From Paraburkholderia nodosa DSM 21604 (GTDB lineage Bacteria > Pseudomonadota > Gammaproteobacteria > Burkholderiales > Burkholderiaceae): a stretch of 64,000 bases of DNA. Under the pieces are notes generated by a model. That model saw only the letters and a program-made list of their open reading frames with translations. It did no database searches and was not told the origin of the DNA. The stretch's first letter is position 1. The number at the start of each line of letters is the position of its first letter. A program made the translations under genes and the position numbers. The stretch covers positions 99 through 64,098 of the forward strand of contig NZ_JAFA01000030.1 of the NCBI RefSeq assembly GCF_000519185.1, in the 5' to 3' direction. Below, piece by piece: positions 1 through 9,027 of the stretch.

Positions 1-426
1 TTGAGGTACGGCCGGAAGATACAGCCCGCCGTCCGGTTCGTGGGGCGTGTCAACGCTATCCGCTTGGACGGTCGCCAGGTCGCTTACGGCCCCGTCGATT
101 TTGGACTTTGCCAACTGACAAGACCGCGCAACCGGCCGTTGTACCTTGGAAGCCGCCGTTGCGCCGACCTTGGCGCGTAAGTCCGCTCAGGGTCGAGCCA
201 GTCAAACGAAGCGGCCGCGCCCCGCTCGTACCGTCTGCGTCGCAACCGACAAGGCGGGCTAGAAACGGAGAACCGCTTCCTTCCGACACTTCCTATCCGC
301 AGCGCGTGCATCGCGCGTTTGTCGCGCTGGTCGGCTGAACAAAGGGAACTGTGGCGGGAGTATCAGGGGGAATGGCGAAGCCGCGTGCTTGCGTAAGCGA
401 AAGGGCGGCACCGCCAAAGGCCTGGC
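1..426. other. gene-free stretch at left edge
   Basis: No gene could be supported here. Short open frames on both strands show no recognisable domain, signal peptide or ribosome binding site and look like chance frames in GC-rich DNA. The stretch lies downstream of the BON-domain gene, so it may hold that gene's terminator and the end of an off-window gene. Confidence 0.4.
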
Positions 427-768
427 TTACTGACCCGGTTCTTTGATGGTCAGTGCGTTCTTCACCGATGTCACGCCGGGAACGCCCTGAGCGACTTGAG
501 CGGCCTTGTCGACCTGCGAGGAATCCGGAACGGTGCCTTCCAGCGTCACCGCGCCACCGCGAGCGCGAATCACAATGTTTTCCACTTTGATGTCCTTCGC
601 GTGCTCCAGCGCGGCACGCACTTTCTTCTCCAACGCGTGGTTCGCCTGCTTCGACGATTGCGAAGTGGCCGGCGCCGTGCCCGTATCGTTCCCCTGGGCC
701 CATGCGCTGACAGAAACGGCGACGAGCAGTGCGCCACCGGCTAGCTTGATTGCCTGAGTAGCCTTCAT
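427..768 (-). CDS. BON-domain periplasmic protein
   Basis: A 113-residue secreted protein. Residues 1-24 form a signal peptide ending at SAWA before QGND. Residues about 47-110 are a BON domain, with the usual alternation of alpha helix and short strands and the GxVTLEGTV core. BON domains are thought to bind phospholipid or peptidoglycan surfaces, and OsmY-like members respond to osmotic or envelope stress. The start is supported by an AAGGAG box about 7 bases upstream of the ATG. It is monocistronic, with a roughly 240-base gap to the next gene. The family assignment is firm; the cellular role is inferred from family only. Confidence 0.85.
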   Translation of the reverse strand: MKATQAIKLAGGALLVAVSVSAWAQGNDTGTAPATSQSSKQANHALEKKVRAALEHAKDIKVENIVIRARGGAVTLEGTVPDSSQVDKAAQVAQGVPGVTSVKNALTIKEPGQ

Positions 769-1009
769 TCACTTTCTCCTTTTTCAGAGTTGCTACGAAT
801 CCGAACAGTGGTCTCACAGATACACAAACGGAACGTTGGACAAACTATGACTACTCGTACTCAGTGCAACGCTGCTAAAGGTGTGGGGCCGATTTCGCCA
901 AGCCGACGTTGCAATACAACTGCCCCGGCTGCCTGCGGGCAGGCAATGTGTTTCCAACTTTATGTTTTCACCAGCCAAACCGCTGCATTGGCGACTCAAA
1001 ACTTTTCGC

Positions 1010-1771
1010 CTACTTCGAAGGGATATATGGCGATGCCCACGCAGCGATACAACGTGCCACATACTCTGCATCTTTGCTGCCGCTGAGTAGATGGTCAGAC
1101 TGATCCAGCGATATGAAACTCTTTGGATGTTTCGCCGCAAGGAAAATCTTCTGCGCCTGGTCAATGCTAACGGTGTCGTCCAGAGGAGAATGGAAAACTA
1201 GTAATGCCCTCTTCAACCTAGCGACTTTCTCTTCCAGCCGGTGTTCGTTAACGTCCTCGAGGAATTGACGCTTGATTGTGAAATCCCTACCGGCAAGCTG
1301 TACCGTCAAGGTGCCGAGCCTTTCGATTGATTCGATGCTGTCCTTGAACAAATGCTTAATATGCCGCACGTCGCCAGGAGCCCCGATCGTAACGACCGCT
1401 TTTGATTCCGGTATGTCGGAAGCCGACGCCAAAACTGCCGCGCCACCCAAGCTATGACCAATCAGTAGGGTTGGGGCCTGATGTGCCCTCCTGAGGAAAT
1501 CCGCTGCCGCCAACAGGTCGCTAATGTTGGAGGAAAAGTTACTGTTGGAGAAATCGCCGTCACTGTTGCCAAGCCCTGTAAAGTCGAAGCGAAGTACGGC
1601 AATCGACTGCTCAGTCAGCGCCCGTGCGATCTTCGACGCGGACTTCAGGTCCTTACCGCAAGTAAAGCAATGTGCGAACAGCGCATATGCGACAGGTTTG
1701 TCAGGAAGCTCAAGGAGTCCGGCTAGTGATTCGCCTTGAGCGTTCTCGAAAATAATCTTCTGTTTAATCAT
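1010..1771 (-). CDS. alpha/beta hydrolase
   Basis: A 253-residue cytoplasmic hydrolase. I chose the internal ATG (MIKQKIIF) because the longer upstream frame has no family similarity. The nucleophile elbow GHSLGG places the catalytic serine at residue 107, with an acid in HSPLDD (198-199) and the histidine in DQSDH (227). The N-terminal HCFTCGKD segment is typical of the subfamily that in many proteobacteria is fused to an OsmC domain; here it stands alone. The substrate is unknown. Neighbours are unrelated (porin upstream, BON protein downstream). Confidence 0.85.
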   Translation of the reverse strand: MIKQKIIFENAQGESLAGLLELPDKPVAYALFAHCFTCGKDLKSASKIARALTEQSIAVLRFDFTGLGNSDGDFSNSNFSSNISDLLAAADFLRRAHQAPTLLIGHSLGGAAVLASASDIPESKAVVTIGAPGDVRHIKHLFKDSIESIERLGTLTVQLAGRDFTIKRQFLEDVNEHRLEEKVARLKRALLVFHSPLDDTVSIDQAQKIFLAAKHPKSFISLDQSDHLLSGSKDAEYVARCIAAWASPYIPSK

Positions 1772-2048
1772 CGCCGAGGTGTCGCATAGGTGTGAATTCA
1801 GTGCAGCCTTAAAGTTGAATACCGGCGTTTCGAAAGCGGAAAGCAAGCTAAATGCTGTCAAAAAAAGAGGGAACTGTCTGGCACAGAGATTCGTCGTCGG
1901 ATCGGAAGTGTTCGAATACAGTATAGGACCTGCGGCACGGGGCCTTAGAGAGAGGTTGAATCTGATATCGTCGAGAAAGGGCCCCGACGCTGTTGCGCTG
2001 GCCCGCGTACCCAACGCGGAGTCCGCGGCCGCGGGTATGAACGCGTCT

Positions 2049-3224
2049 TTAGAACATCGTGCGAAGTCCGACTGCCACGCCCACCTGATTAGTCCGGCCA
2101 ATGGTGTTGGTCGGAACGCCCTCACCGTTGACCCCGCCCGGGTAGTCGGCAGAGAAGGCGCCTGTGCCGCGCGCGAAGTCCGTGATCCCGTAGACTTCCG
2201 TGCGCTTCGTGAACGAGTATTCGGCGAGAACGGTAGCCGATTGGTTCACCCCTCTGCCGAGCGTGCCGTCGAGCAGTTCAGCATTGCGCGTCTGCCCATA
2301 GTAGTAGGCGAATGTGAACAGCAGCGCAGGGATGGCGTGCCAGTTCACACCGACGTACCAGGTGTCGTCGATACGGTTGGGGCTGCCACCCTTCAGTGTG
2401 GGCGCGCCCGATTGCTGCATGTAGCTGTCAGTCAAACCGGTCTGGTCCTGACCCCGCAGCCAGCCGGCCAGCAGGCGGATTTCATGGGTGACCTGAAACG
2501 CGCCGCTAATGTGCAGGAAATTGGTTTTGGCGCCATTGATTGAGCTGCCGACGCTGCTGCCGACCGAAGAGCCGGTTGCAGATGTCGGCACCGAGACCTG
2601 CTGGAAGCCTGCGTTGAGCATGGCAGGGCCATAGGTGTACGTCACTTCCACGGCATAGGTGGCGCCGAGACCGACCGCGCCCGGCTGGTTGCCAAAGCCG
2701 TAAAGGGCATTGACATCAAGGCCATCGAAGCTGCCCTTGTACTTGACCGAGTTGTCGACTTCGAGGTAAGGGCCTATGCCGTTATACATCCAGCTGTTTT
2801 GCCAATAGTTGCCAACGGTCAGCGGGTCGAAGATATCGCCCAAGGTGTCGTAGGCCGGCGCATATTGCCTGCCAAAGGTCAGCGAGCCCCACGTTTTGTT
2901 CGACAGACCCACGAAAGCCTGCCGGCTGAACAGTGTGCCGGGGACGTGTAGCTGCCCATTGAAGGCTTCGAAGCCGTTCTCGAGGCGGAAGACTGCGGAC
3001 CAGCCGTCGCCCAGATCCTCACTACCCCTCAAGCCCCAGCGGCTGTGGGTTTCCGGGCCGGACGTCATCGCGACCTGATCATTGCCACCCGGCCCGGCAT
3101 TCGTCTGATAACGGATGGCTTCATCGACGATGCCGTACAGCGTGACCGAGCTTTGTGCGAATGCCAACGACGCCACGACAGCGAAAAGCGCGCCCGTGGC
3201 GCTGGAAATAAGTATTTTTTTCAT
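2049..3224 (-). CDS. Gram-negative general porin
   Basis: A 391-residue outer-membrane porin of the Burkholderiales OmpC-like family. The start MKKILIS is followed by a signal peptide cleaved after SLAFA, before QSSVTLYG, the standard first beta strand of this family. The rest alternates short hydrophobic strands and polar loops (expected 16-strand trimeric barrel) and ends in the terminal phenylalanine (LRTMF) used for outer-membrane insertion. It probably carries diffusion of small hydrophilic solutes. An in-frame extension 20 codons upstream is open, but the signal peptide fixes the start used here. Confidence 0.93.
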   Translation of the reverse strand: MKKILISSATGALFAVVASLAFAQSSVTLYGIVDEAIRYQTNAGPGGNDQVAMTSGPETHSRWGLRGSEDLGDGWSAVFRLENGFEAFNGQLHVPGTLFSRQAFVGLSNKTWGSLTFGRQYAPAYDTLGDIFDPLTVGNYWQNSWMYNGIGPYLEVDNSVKYKGSFDGLDVNALYGFGNQPGAVGLGATYAVEVTYTYGPAMLNAGFQQVSVPTSATGSSVGSSVGSSINGAKTNFLHISGAFQVTHEIRLLAGWLRGQDQTGLTDSYMQQSGAPTLKGGSPNRIDDTWYVGVNWHAIPALLFTFAYYYGQTRNAELLDGTLGRGVNQSATVLAEYSFTKRTEVYGITDFARGTGAFSADYPGGVNGEGVPTNTIGRTNQVGVAVGLRTMF

Positions 3225-3544
3225 TAGCAATCCACAGTAATTGGTTAACTGACTGGGGAAAGGCTTTCCAGGCGCGAACAACAAGACCGTGAACGGGAGC
3301 GTAACGTGTCATTTCATTGAGGCACAGATATTCGTTACGGGTTGTTGTTTATTTGCTGTATCGGGACAGGCATGTGCCAATCGTCTGACAATTAGAAATG
3401 CAGGATAACGGCCTTTCGGTTGACGTTGACGCGCTGCGCTGTCCACCGGCACGAGCGCACAGATTCTTCAATCTCGCGATTGATAGCAAACTTTCGAGCA
3501 TGTGATCGGACGCGGCGACTTGTGCAGGATATCTGTGAGGGCTC
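3225..3544. other. intergenic stretch upstream of the porin
   Basis: The first part, next to the porin start, is AT-rich and likely holds the porin promoter. I see no gene between here and the ene-reductase remnant that begins at 3545. Confidence 0.4.
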
Positions 3545-3745
3545 TCACGTCGGGTCACGGACAATCGTCAAACGCTGGACGCGCCGCGTGTAGTAGTCGA
3601 TCATCAGATCGCCCGGGACGTTGCCTTCTTCGGTACGCATGCGCGCGAGCACGACGCGGTGATCGCGTTCCGAAATGGGCGATATCGGCGATCGAGAAAT
3701 CTTTCTCCGCGACGCTCAGGAAGGGCGAACAGAAGCACGCCGATT
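3545..3745 (-). pseudogene. remnant of old-yellow-enzyme (NADH:flavin oxidoreductase) N-terminus
   Basis: On the minus strand one frame reads RMRTEEGNVPGDLMIDYYT. This closely matches the N-terminal flavin-site segment of NemA-like ene-reductases, where the usual context is NRVVLAPMTR(M/C)R..VP..LM.EYY.QRA. The preceding VVLA-like part has lost residues, an upstream SPF-containing piece lies in another frame, and a stop follows about 20 codons later. No start or C-terminal barrel is present. It lies just upstream of, and divergent from, a LysR gene, the normal layout of a LysR regulator and its ene-reductase target. It is probably a deletion relic. Confidence 0.45.
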
Positions 3746-3870
3746 TCGTCGTCCGGCGCTCATGGCATCAGGCTGCTGTATAGTTGCGCGGTCGTTTGCG
3801 CGGAGTGCGATAGGTCTCGCGTTCAGCAGCGCCGCGAGCGTTCCCTCCCCCATCCCGAGACACAGACCGC

Positions 3871-4797
3871 ATGGATCGCCTTGCCGCAATGGAAACCTTC
3901 GTCGCCGTCGTCGAGGCGGGTTCGTTCTCGGCTGCGGCGCGACGGCTTCAGATTGGACAACCCGCCGTGTCGAAGTCGCTCGCGCAGCTGGAAGAGCATC
4001 TGAACGCCCGGCTCCTGTTGCGCTCGACCCGGGGCCTGACGCCCACCGACGCAGGCCAGCGGTTCTATGAACATGCGTGCCTCGCGATTGAAGAAGCCGA
4101 TCGCGCGGAACATTCAGTGCGTGAATCGTCCGAGGGACTTACAGGGCGGCTGCGCGTGGGCGCAGCCGTCACGTTCGCGCGGCTGCACGTCATCCCTGCG
4201 CTGGGCGCGTTCCTCGAGCAGCACCCCAAACTTGACGTGGAGATCGTGATGGACGACCGTCCGATCGATCTGCTCGAAGAAGGCGTCGACGTCGCGCTGC
4301 GCATGGGACGGCTTAACGACTCAGGGATGACTGCGCGTCGTGTCGCAAGCGGAAGAAGGCTGGTGGTCGGCACGAAGGCGTACTTCTCGCGGCATGGCGT
4401 GCCGCATACGCCCGCCGATCTCAGCCAGCATCAGGCCATCGTTCACGCGATGCGCAGCGGTGGCGATGCATGGGCGTTCGGGCACGCGGACGGCACCGAA
4501 GCCGCCGTCACGGTGTCGGGCCGTGTGCGGGTCAGCGCCGCCGAAGGAATGCGCGCCGCTGTGCTCGCGCATATGGGACTGGCTGTCGCGTCGGAATGGA
4601 TGTTCGCACCGGAACTCGCCGACGGCACCGTCCAGGCGGTCCTCACGGACTGGACGCTACCGGGCGTCGACGTGTGGGCCGTCTTTCCGTCGGGACGCAT
4701 GGCAACGACGAAGGCGCGTGCCTTCGTCGCCTTCGTGGAAAGCCTCTTTGCCGCGAAGGACGCGAAGCCGGCCTCAGATACCGGCCTTGCCGATTGA
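3871..4797 (+). CDS. LysR-family transcriptional regulator
   Basis: A 308-residue regulator with an N-terminal winged helix-turn-helix (residues about 1-60, with SFSAAARRLQIGQPAVSKSL as recognition region) and a type 2 periplasmic-binding-like effector domain (about 90-295). It belongs to the large AaeR/DsdC-like LysR group common in Burkholderia. The ATG at 3871 begins MDRLAAMETF, the usual start of the family. Its 3' end overlaps the convergent SDR gene by 24 bases. The divergent side carries only an ene-reductase remnant, so its original target may be lost. The present target may be the SDR/peroxiredoxin/AhpD-like genes opposite. Confidence 0.92.
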   Translation: MDRLAAMETFVAVVEAGSFSAAARRLQIGQPAVSKSLAQLEEHLNARLLLRSTRGLTPTDAGQRFYEHACLAIEEADRAEHSVRESSEGLTGRLRVGAAVTFARLHVIPALGAFLEQHPKLDVEIVMDDRPIDLLEEGVDVALRMGRLNDSGMTARRVASGRRLVVGTKAYFSRHGVPHTPADLSQHQAIVHAMRSGGDAWAFGHADGTEAAVTVSGRVRVSAAEGMRAAVLAHMGLAVASEWMFAPELADGTVQAVLTDWTLPGVDVWAVFPSGRMATTKARAFVAFVESLFAAKDAKPASDTGLAD

Positions 4798-5490
4798 CGC
4801 CCCGCCGTCGACAAAAAGCGTCTGCCCGGTGATGAAGTCCCCCTCGTCCGAAAGCAGGAACGCGATCGCCGCGGCAATCTCATCCGGCTTGCCGAAGCGC
4901 TGCATCGGCACAGCCGAAAGATAGCGCTGCTCGCCTTCGCTACCCGGCGGATTGTTGGCGCGAAACAGTTCCGTTTCGGTGGGACCGGGCGCGACCGAAT
5001 TGACCGTGATACCCGTCGTCGCAAGTTCCAACGCCCATGTGCGGGCGAAGCTTACGAGCGCGGCCTTTGCCGCAGCATAGGCCGTGCGCTGCGTCATGCC
5101 CAGAATGATGAGGCTGGAGATATTGACGACGCGGCCCCAGCCGCGCTCGCGCATGCCGGGCAAAAACGCCTGCACTGTCTGGATCGCGGGATGAAGGTTC
5201 ACAGAGAAGACTTCATCGAGCGCATCGAGATCGATTTCGCCGACGCGCTGCGGGCGGACCAGGCCCACGTTATTGACGATACCGTCCACGCGATGGCGTT
5301 GCGCCAGCTCGCGTAGTGCCGAGTCGGTCGCAGAGCGATCACCGACGTCCAGCCTGACGAGCTCGCCAGGAAACGCCGCTTGCGAACGAGCGATCCCGAT
5401 AACGCGATGCCCTGCCGCGACGAGTCGCTCGCTGAGCGCGAGGCCGATGCCTTTGGTGGCGCCGGTCACCAGGAAAGTGCGCTTTGTCAT
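4774..5490 (-). CDS. short-chain dehydrogenase/reductase
   Basis: A 238-residue classical SDR. The ATG at 5490 (MTKRTFLVTG) places the NAD(P)-binding TGATKGIG at residues about 8-15. The family motifs NNVG, the catalytic serine in NISSL and the YxxxK pair in AYAAAKAAL are all present, followed by PGPTETELF. The longer upstream frame lacks SDR features. The protein would oxidise or reduce a small alcohol or ketone; the substrate is unknown. The gene overlaps the convergent LysR gene by 24 bases and lies 73 bases downstream of the broken peroxiredoxin, probably in one transcription unit with it and the AhpD-like gene. Confidence 0.9.
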   Translation of the reverse strand: MTKRTFLVTGATKGIGLALSERLVAAGHRVIGIARSQAAFPGELVRLDVGDRSATDSALRELAQRHRVDGIVNNVGLVRPQRVGEIDLDALDEVFSVNLHPAIQTVQAFLPGMRERGWGRVVNISSLIILGMTQRTAYAAAKAALVSFARTWALELATTGITVNSVAPGPTETELFRANNPPGSEGEQRYLSAVPMQRFGKPDEIAAAIAFLLSDEGDFITGQTLFVDGGASIGKAGI

Positions 5491-5563
5491 GATGGTGATT
5501 GAGTCCGAGAGAAGTACGGGAAAAGAAAAGCCACCCGAAGGTGGCGTCAAACTGCGCGTTCGC

Positions 5564-6179
5564 TCACGCATTCGCGTTCGCGCGCTCCAGTACCGGGAGC
5601 ATATCGACCGGATCGGGACGATGCGTGTAGTCGGGATTAACTTCCGAATACAGCACGATTCCATCCTGACCGATCACGTAGCGCGCCGGCATCGGCAGCG
5701 TCCACGCCGGGTCGGCGTTGAACGCCGGGAGATCGTTTTTCAGCGCCTTGTAGAGATCGACCAGGTAGTCGGGCAGCGCGAAACGCAGACCAAATGCGGC
5801 ACCGACCTCGCCGTTCGTATCGCTGAGCACCGGAAAGCCGAGCTTGTTATCGCGCACCGACTTACGGCTGTTCACGGCCGTCTGCGGCGAAATGGCCACG
5901 ACGCTCGCGCCATATCCCTCGATCTGCAGCAGCACTTCGTTGATCGCCTTCAGTTCGATGTTGCAGTACGGACACCACACGCCGCGATAGAACGTGATAA
6001 CGAGCGGGCCTCGACGCAGCAGTTCGGCTGACGACACCTCCTTGCCGTCCTGATCCTTGAGCGTGAAGCTGGGCGGTGGCGCGCTCCATGATCGGGTGAA
6101 TTCCGGGCGGTGCGTAGTACGGCGGCTCGCCGCCCTTGAAATCCGCCTTGAATGCGTCGAGTTCGTCTTGCAGTGACAT
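5564..6179 (-). pseudogene. frameshifted peroxiredoxin (AhpC/TSA family)
   Basis: The N-terminal frame starts at 6179 with MSLQDELDAFKADF and runs to about HPIMERAT (near 6090). The rest of the family sequence, from PPSFTLKDQDG through the CxxC active site in RGVWCPYCN to the C-terminus, continues in a different frame to 5564. Intact members have roughly 15-18 residues between these two parts (an ELIASGQ-like linker). The lesion therefore looks like a small non-triplet deletion, not a base-calling slip. The neighbours (SDR, AhpD-like) suggest a former peroxide or organic-hydroperoxide defence cassette. A sequencing error is unlikely to explain the missing linker. Confidence 0.8.
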
Positions 6180-6213
6180 GCTGTTCTCCAGTATCGGGTG
6201 ATCGAACCTGCGC

Positions 6214-6789
6214 TCAGGCGCCAGCCGCAACCGTCGTCTGCGGCCTGGTCCACTCGTTGCCCTTCATGAAGGCATCGTAAGGCGTATGCACGATGTGATT
6301 CGTGTAATTGCTCATCACCTTCGTCGCCACGCCGAGAATCACTTCGAACACGTTGCGACGCGTGTAGCCGGCGGCGAGAAACGCGTCAACGTCCGCATCG
6401 GTGACGAAGCCGCGCTCACGCACCACGACTGTCGTGAAGCGATGCAGCGCTTCGAGCTTCGCGTCGGGGAGTTCGGTACCGGCGCGCAACGCGTCGATCA
6501 CGGCCAGGTCCATCTTGATCATCTTCGCGAGCGTGCTGTGACCGGCCATGCAGTAATGGCAGTCGTTCTCGAAGTTCGAGGTCAAATAGACGACTTGCTG
6601 TTCGTGAGGCGTCAGCGCGCTTTTTGCAAACAGATCCCACAGCGCCGAGTAGCCGGCCAGCAATTCGGGCGATTCCGCCATGAAGGACTGGAGATTGGGT
6701 ACGAAGCCGAAGGCGGCTATCGTGGCTTCGAGCTGGGGCTTCGAGCCGGCCGGAGCGGTGTCGATGGTGTAGGCGTTGAAGGTGTTCAT
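6214..6789 (-). CDS. AhpD-like carboxymuconolactone decarboxylase-family protein
   Basis: A 191-residue all-alpha protein with the AhpD-type redox signature: Glu74, Cys77, Cys80 and His84 in ENDCHYCMAGH. Members of this family act as peroxidase partners or alkylhydroperoxidase-like proteins. The chosen start MNTFNAYTID is the family start; the frame stays open for 160 codons upstream but without similarity. It lies 34 bases upstream of the broken peroxiredoxin and is probably co-transcribed with it. Because the peroxiredoxin is disrupted, this protein may have lost its partner. The exact electron donor is unknown. Confidence 0.88.
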   Translation of the reverse strand: MNTFNAYTIDTAPAGSKPQLEATIAAFGFVPNLQSFMAESPELLAGYSALWDLFAKSALTPHEQQVVYLTSNFENDCHYCMAGHSTLAKMIKMDLAVIDALRAGTELPDAKLEALHRFTTVVVRERGFVTDADVDAFLAAGYTRRNVFEVILGVATKVMSNYTNHIVHTPYDAFMKGNEWTRPQTTVAAGA

Positions 6790-7373
6790 CGTTGAATCCT
6801 CACTGGGTTGACGGTGAACACATGGTCGGCCAAACGCCGCACCGCAAGAAGGCGGGCGGCGCTCATAGAAGTTATTCCCTTTCGGAATAGGCCTTGTGCG
6901 GGGCGGTCTCAGCGCTCCGCCATATTGCTGACGTAGCAGTCGGCGCGCCTCAACGCCAGCAATGGCCGACAGCTCTCTGACTACGGCCGTCTGCGCTTGG
7001 ACGTAGCGAATCGCCTGTGGCACCGAAATGATTACACTTGAGTCGTTAATCTGAAAGTCGGAGACAATTGGCTCGAACCCGGCACGCGGCTTCACGGATA
7101 CAACCCGCGCGATTCGAGGATCTTCTGTTGCATGCAAGCAGTCGGCCCGGAGTTCCAGGGACGTGCTCACATTACTCAATGAGTCCACCATGTACAAAAC
7201 GCAACACGTCGCTAGAACCGGCATACTTATTGAAATGATTTCGTCGGCAACTTTGAGCCCACCAACCGACAGCAAAAATCCATCAAGATATCGGCTTGGT
7301 ATTCCCCTCTTCCTTTCGGATGGTGCGATACCTGAATAGCGTCCCTTTATGACGATTACGGTCGTAAGTTGCA
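6790..7373. other. gene-free stretch between AhpD-like gene and cupin remnant
   Basis: A lower-GC stretch. One minus-strand frame stays open through it and joins the AhpD-like frame, but its product shows no known domain and has uneven composition, so I do not call a gene. The part nearest 6790 should contain the promoter of the AhpD-like gene. The change in base composition and the flanking broken genes suggest a deletion or insertion scar. Confidence 0.4.
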
Positions 7374-7649
7374 GTGAATATTCGCCTTGCGCGCGCTTAC
7401 TTACAGTGGCACAGCCACGCCGACACCGACGAAACGTTCATCGTGCTCGAAGGCGAGCTGCGCATCGACACACGCGAGGGACCCATCGTCGTGCGTGCGG
7501 GCCAACTGGCCGTCGTGCCGAAGGGCGCCGAACACAAGCCCTGAGCAATCGGCGAAGTGAAGCTCCTGCTGATCGAGCCGCGCGGCGTGGCCAACACCGG
7601 CGACGGCGCGCGCAGCGAACGCACGGTGGAAAACGATCTCTGGATCTGA
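7374..7649 (+). pseudogene. cupin-domain protein remnant with in-frame stop
   Basis: The frame from 7374 reads a single cupin barrel: WHSHADTDETFIVLEGEL is the first cupin motif (HxH...E) and PIVVRAGQLAVVPKGAEHKP the second. A TGA at 7542-7544 interrupts it directly after AEHKP, and the same frame continues as family-like sequence (AIGEVKLLLIEP) to ENDLWI and a stop at 7649. One C-to-T change in an arginine codon would explain the internal stop. The 5' end also seems missing: the first motif starts only about a dozen codons in and there is no good start. It was probably a small metal-binding cupin of unknown function. Confidence 0.75.
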
Positions 7650-7719
7650 GTGCTGCCTAGCCTACGGAGGAAACGCGATCGCTCGTGGGTGCGTCCCAAA
7701 GCAATCGCGAGACCTCCCG

Positions 7720-8958
7720 CTAACGCGTCAGGTAAGGACTCTCATGGCCCGGCTCATAGGGCCGCGCCTTGATTTCCATGCGCGCAATGCTCTGGAGATG
7801 CACCTCGTCGGGGCCATCGGCGAACTTCAATGCACGCCCCCAGGTCCAGCTGTCCGCCAGCGGCGTGTCGGGGCTCAGCCCCATCGCGCCGAAGGTCTGG
7901 ATCGCGCGCTCGCATACGGCGGTGTGCACGCCCGGCACGAGCGCCTTGATCATGGCGATTTCCTTGCGCGCCTCCTTCGCACCCACGTTGTCGATCATCC
8001 AGGCCGCCTTCAGCACGAAGAGCCTGGCCTGATCGATTTCGATACGCGACTTCGCGATCCACTCGCCAACGGAGCCGTGTTGATAGAGCTTCTTGCCGAA
8101 CGCCGTGCGCGCCTGCGCGCGTTCGATCATCAGTTCGAGTGCCAGTTCGGCGGCGCCGATCGAGCGCATGCAGTGGTGAATGCGGCCTGGTCCCAGACGC
8201 GCCTGGGCGAGCGCGAAGCCGCTGCCTTCTTCGCCGAGCAGATTCGAACGCGGTACGCGCACGCCCTTGAATTCGATCTCGCAGTGGCCTTCGGGCGCCG
8301 TGTGGTTGACTACCGTGATATTGCGGATGATCTTCACGCCCGGCGTATCGCGCGGCACGAGAATCATGCTTTGCTGACGGTGCGCGGGCGCGTCCGGATC
8401 GGTTTTGCCCATGACGATGAACAACTGGCAATTCGGGTGCGCCGCGTTCGTGATGAACCATTTGAGGCCGTCGATCACATAGTCGTCGCCGTCGAGTCGA
8501 ATCGATGTGGTGATATTGGTCGCGTCCGAGGACGCCACTGCGGGCTCCGTCATCGCAAACGCCGAGCGGATCTTGCCATCGAGCAGCGGCTCGAGCCACT
8601 TCGTGCGCTGCGCGGGCGTGGCGAACATATGGAGCAGTTCCATGTTGCCCGTGTCCGGCGCATTGCAATTAAACACCTCAGAGGCCCACGACACGCGCCC
8701 CATGATCTCGGCCAGCGGCGCGTACTCGAGATTGGTCAGACGCGTGCCCGGCTCGTCGTCGCGCAGATGCGGCAGGAACAGGTTCCAGAGGCCTTCCGCA
8801 CGCGCCTTCTCCTTCAGGTCTTCCATGAAGGAAACGGGATACTGCCCCGCGCTCACTTCTTCGTGCCATTGGTGGATGCGCGGCACGATATGCGCGTCCA
8901 TGAACGCGCGCAACTGCGTGCGCAGCGCTTCGACTTTCGAGCTATAGGCAAAGTCCAT
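7720..8958 (-). CDS. acyl-CoA dehydrogenase, ACAD10/11-like
   Basis: A 412-residue FAD-dependent acyl-CoA dehydrogenase. The N-terminal helical domain covers about 1-125, the middle beta domain about 125-240 (FAMTEPAVASSDATN contacts FAD and substrate), and the C-terminal helical domain the rest, with the FAD-binding QTFGAMGLSPDTPLA segment and ADGPDEVH near the end. These segments are characteristic of ACAD10/11-type enzymes. An AAGAGCAAG box precedes the ATG. It is the last gene of a four-gene set with an SDR, an APH-type kinase and a histidine phosphatase. In LvaACD-type and ACAD10/11 pathways such enzymes act on 4-phosphohydroxyacyl-CoA; a similar role is inferred here. Confidence 0.92.
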   Translation of the reverse strand: MDFAYSSKVEALRTQLRAFMDAHIVPRIHQWHEEVSAGQYPVSFMEDLKEKARAEGLWNLFLPHLRDDEPGTRLTNLEYAPLAEIMGRVSWASEVFNCNAPDTGNMELLHMFATPAQRTKWLEPLLDGKIRSAFAMTEPAVASSDATNITTSIRLDGDDYVIDGLKWFITNAAHPNCQLFIVMGKTDPDAPAHRQQSMILVPRDTPGVKIIRNITVVNHTAPEGHCEIEFKGVRVPRSNLLGEEGSGFALAQARLGPGRIHHCMRSIGAAELALELMIERAQARTAFGKKLYQHGSVGEWIAKSRIEIDQARLFVLKAAWMIDNVGAKEARKEIAMIKALVPGVHTAVCERAIQTFGAMGLSPDTPLADSWTWGRALKFADGPDEVHLQSIARMEIKARPYEPGHESPYLTR

Positions 8959-9027
8959 CTTGCTCTTCCTTGAATCGTGGTGAATGTCGTGCGGCGCGTG
9001 GGTCGATAACGCGCGCCGCTCCCATCG

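Noticed and set aside
3659..4003. Plus-strand open frames upstream of the LysR gene
   Set aside because: Arg/Ser-rich frames overlapping the ene-reductase remnant and the LysR start; no domain or ribosome site.
6790..7275. N-terminal extension of the AhpD-like protein
   Set aside because: The upstream 160 codons stay open but have no similarity; family members start at MNTF (6789).
7744..8973. 409-codon open frame on the plus strand
   Set aside because: Antisense to the acyl-CoA dehydrogenase, which has clear family motifs.
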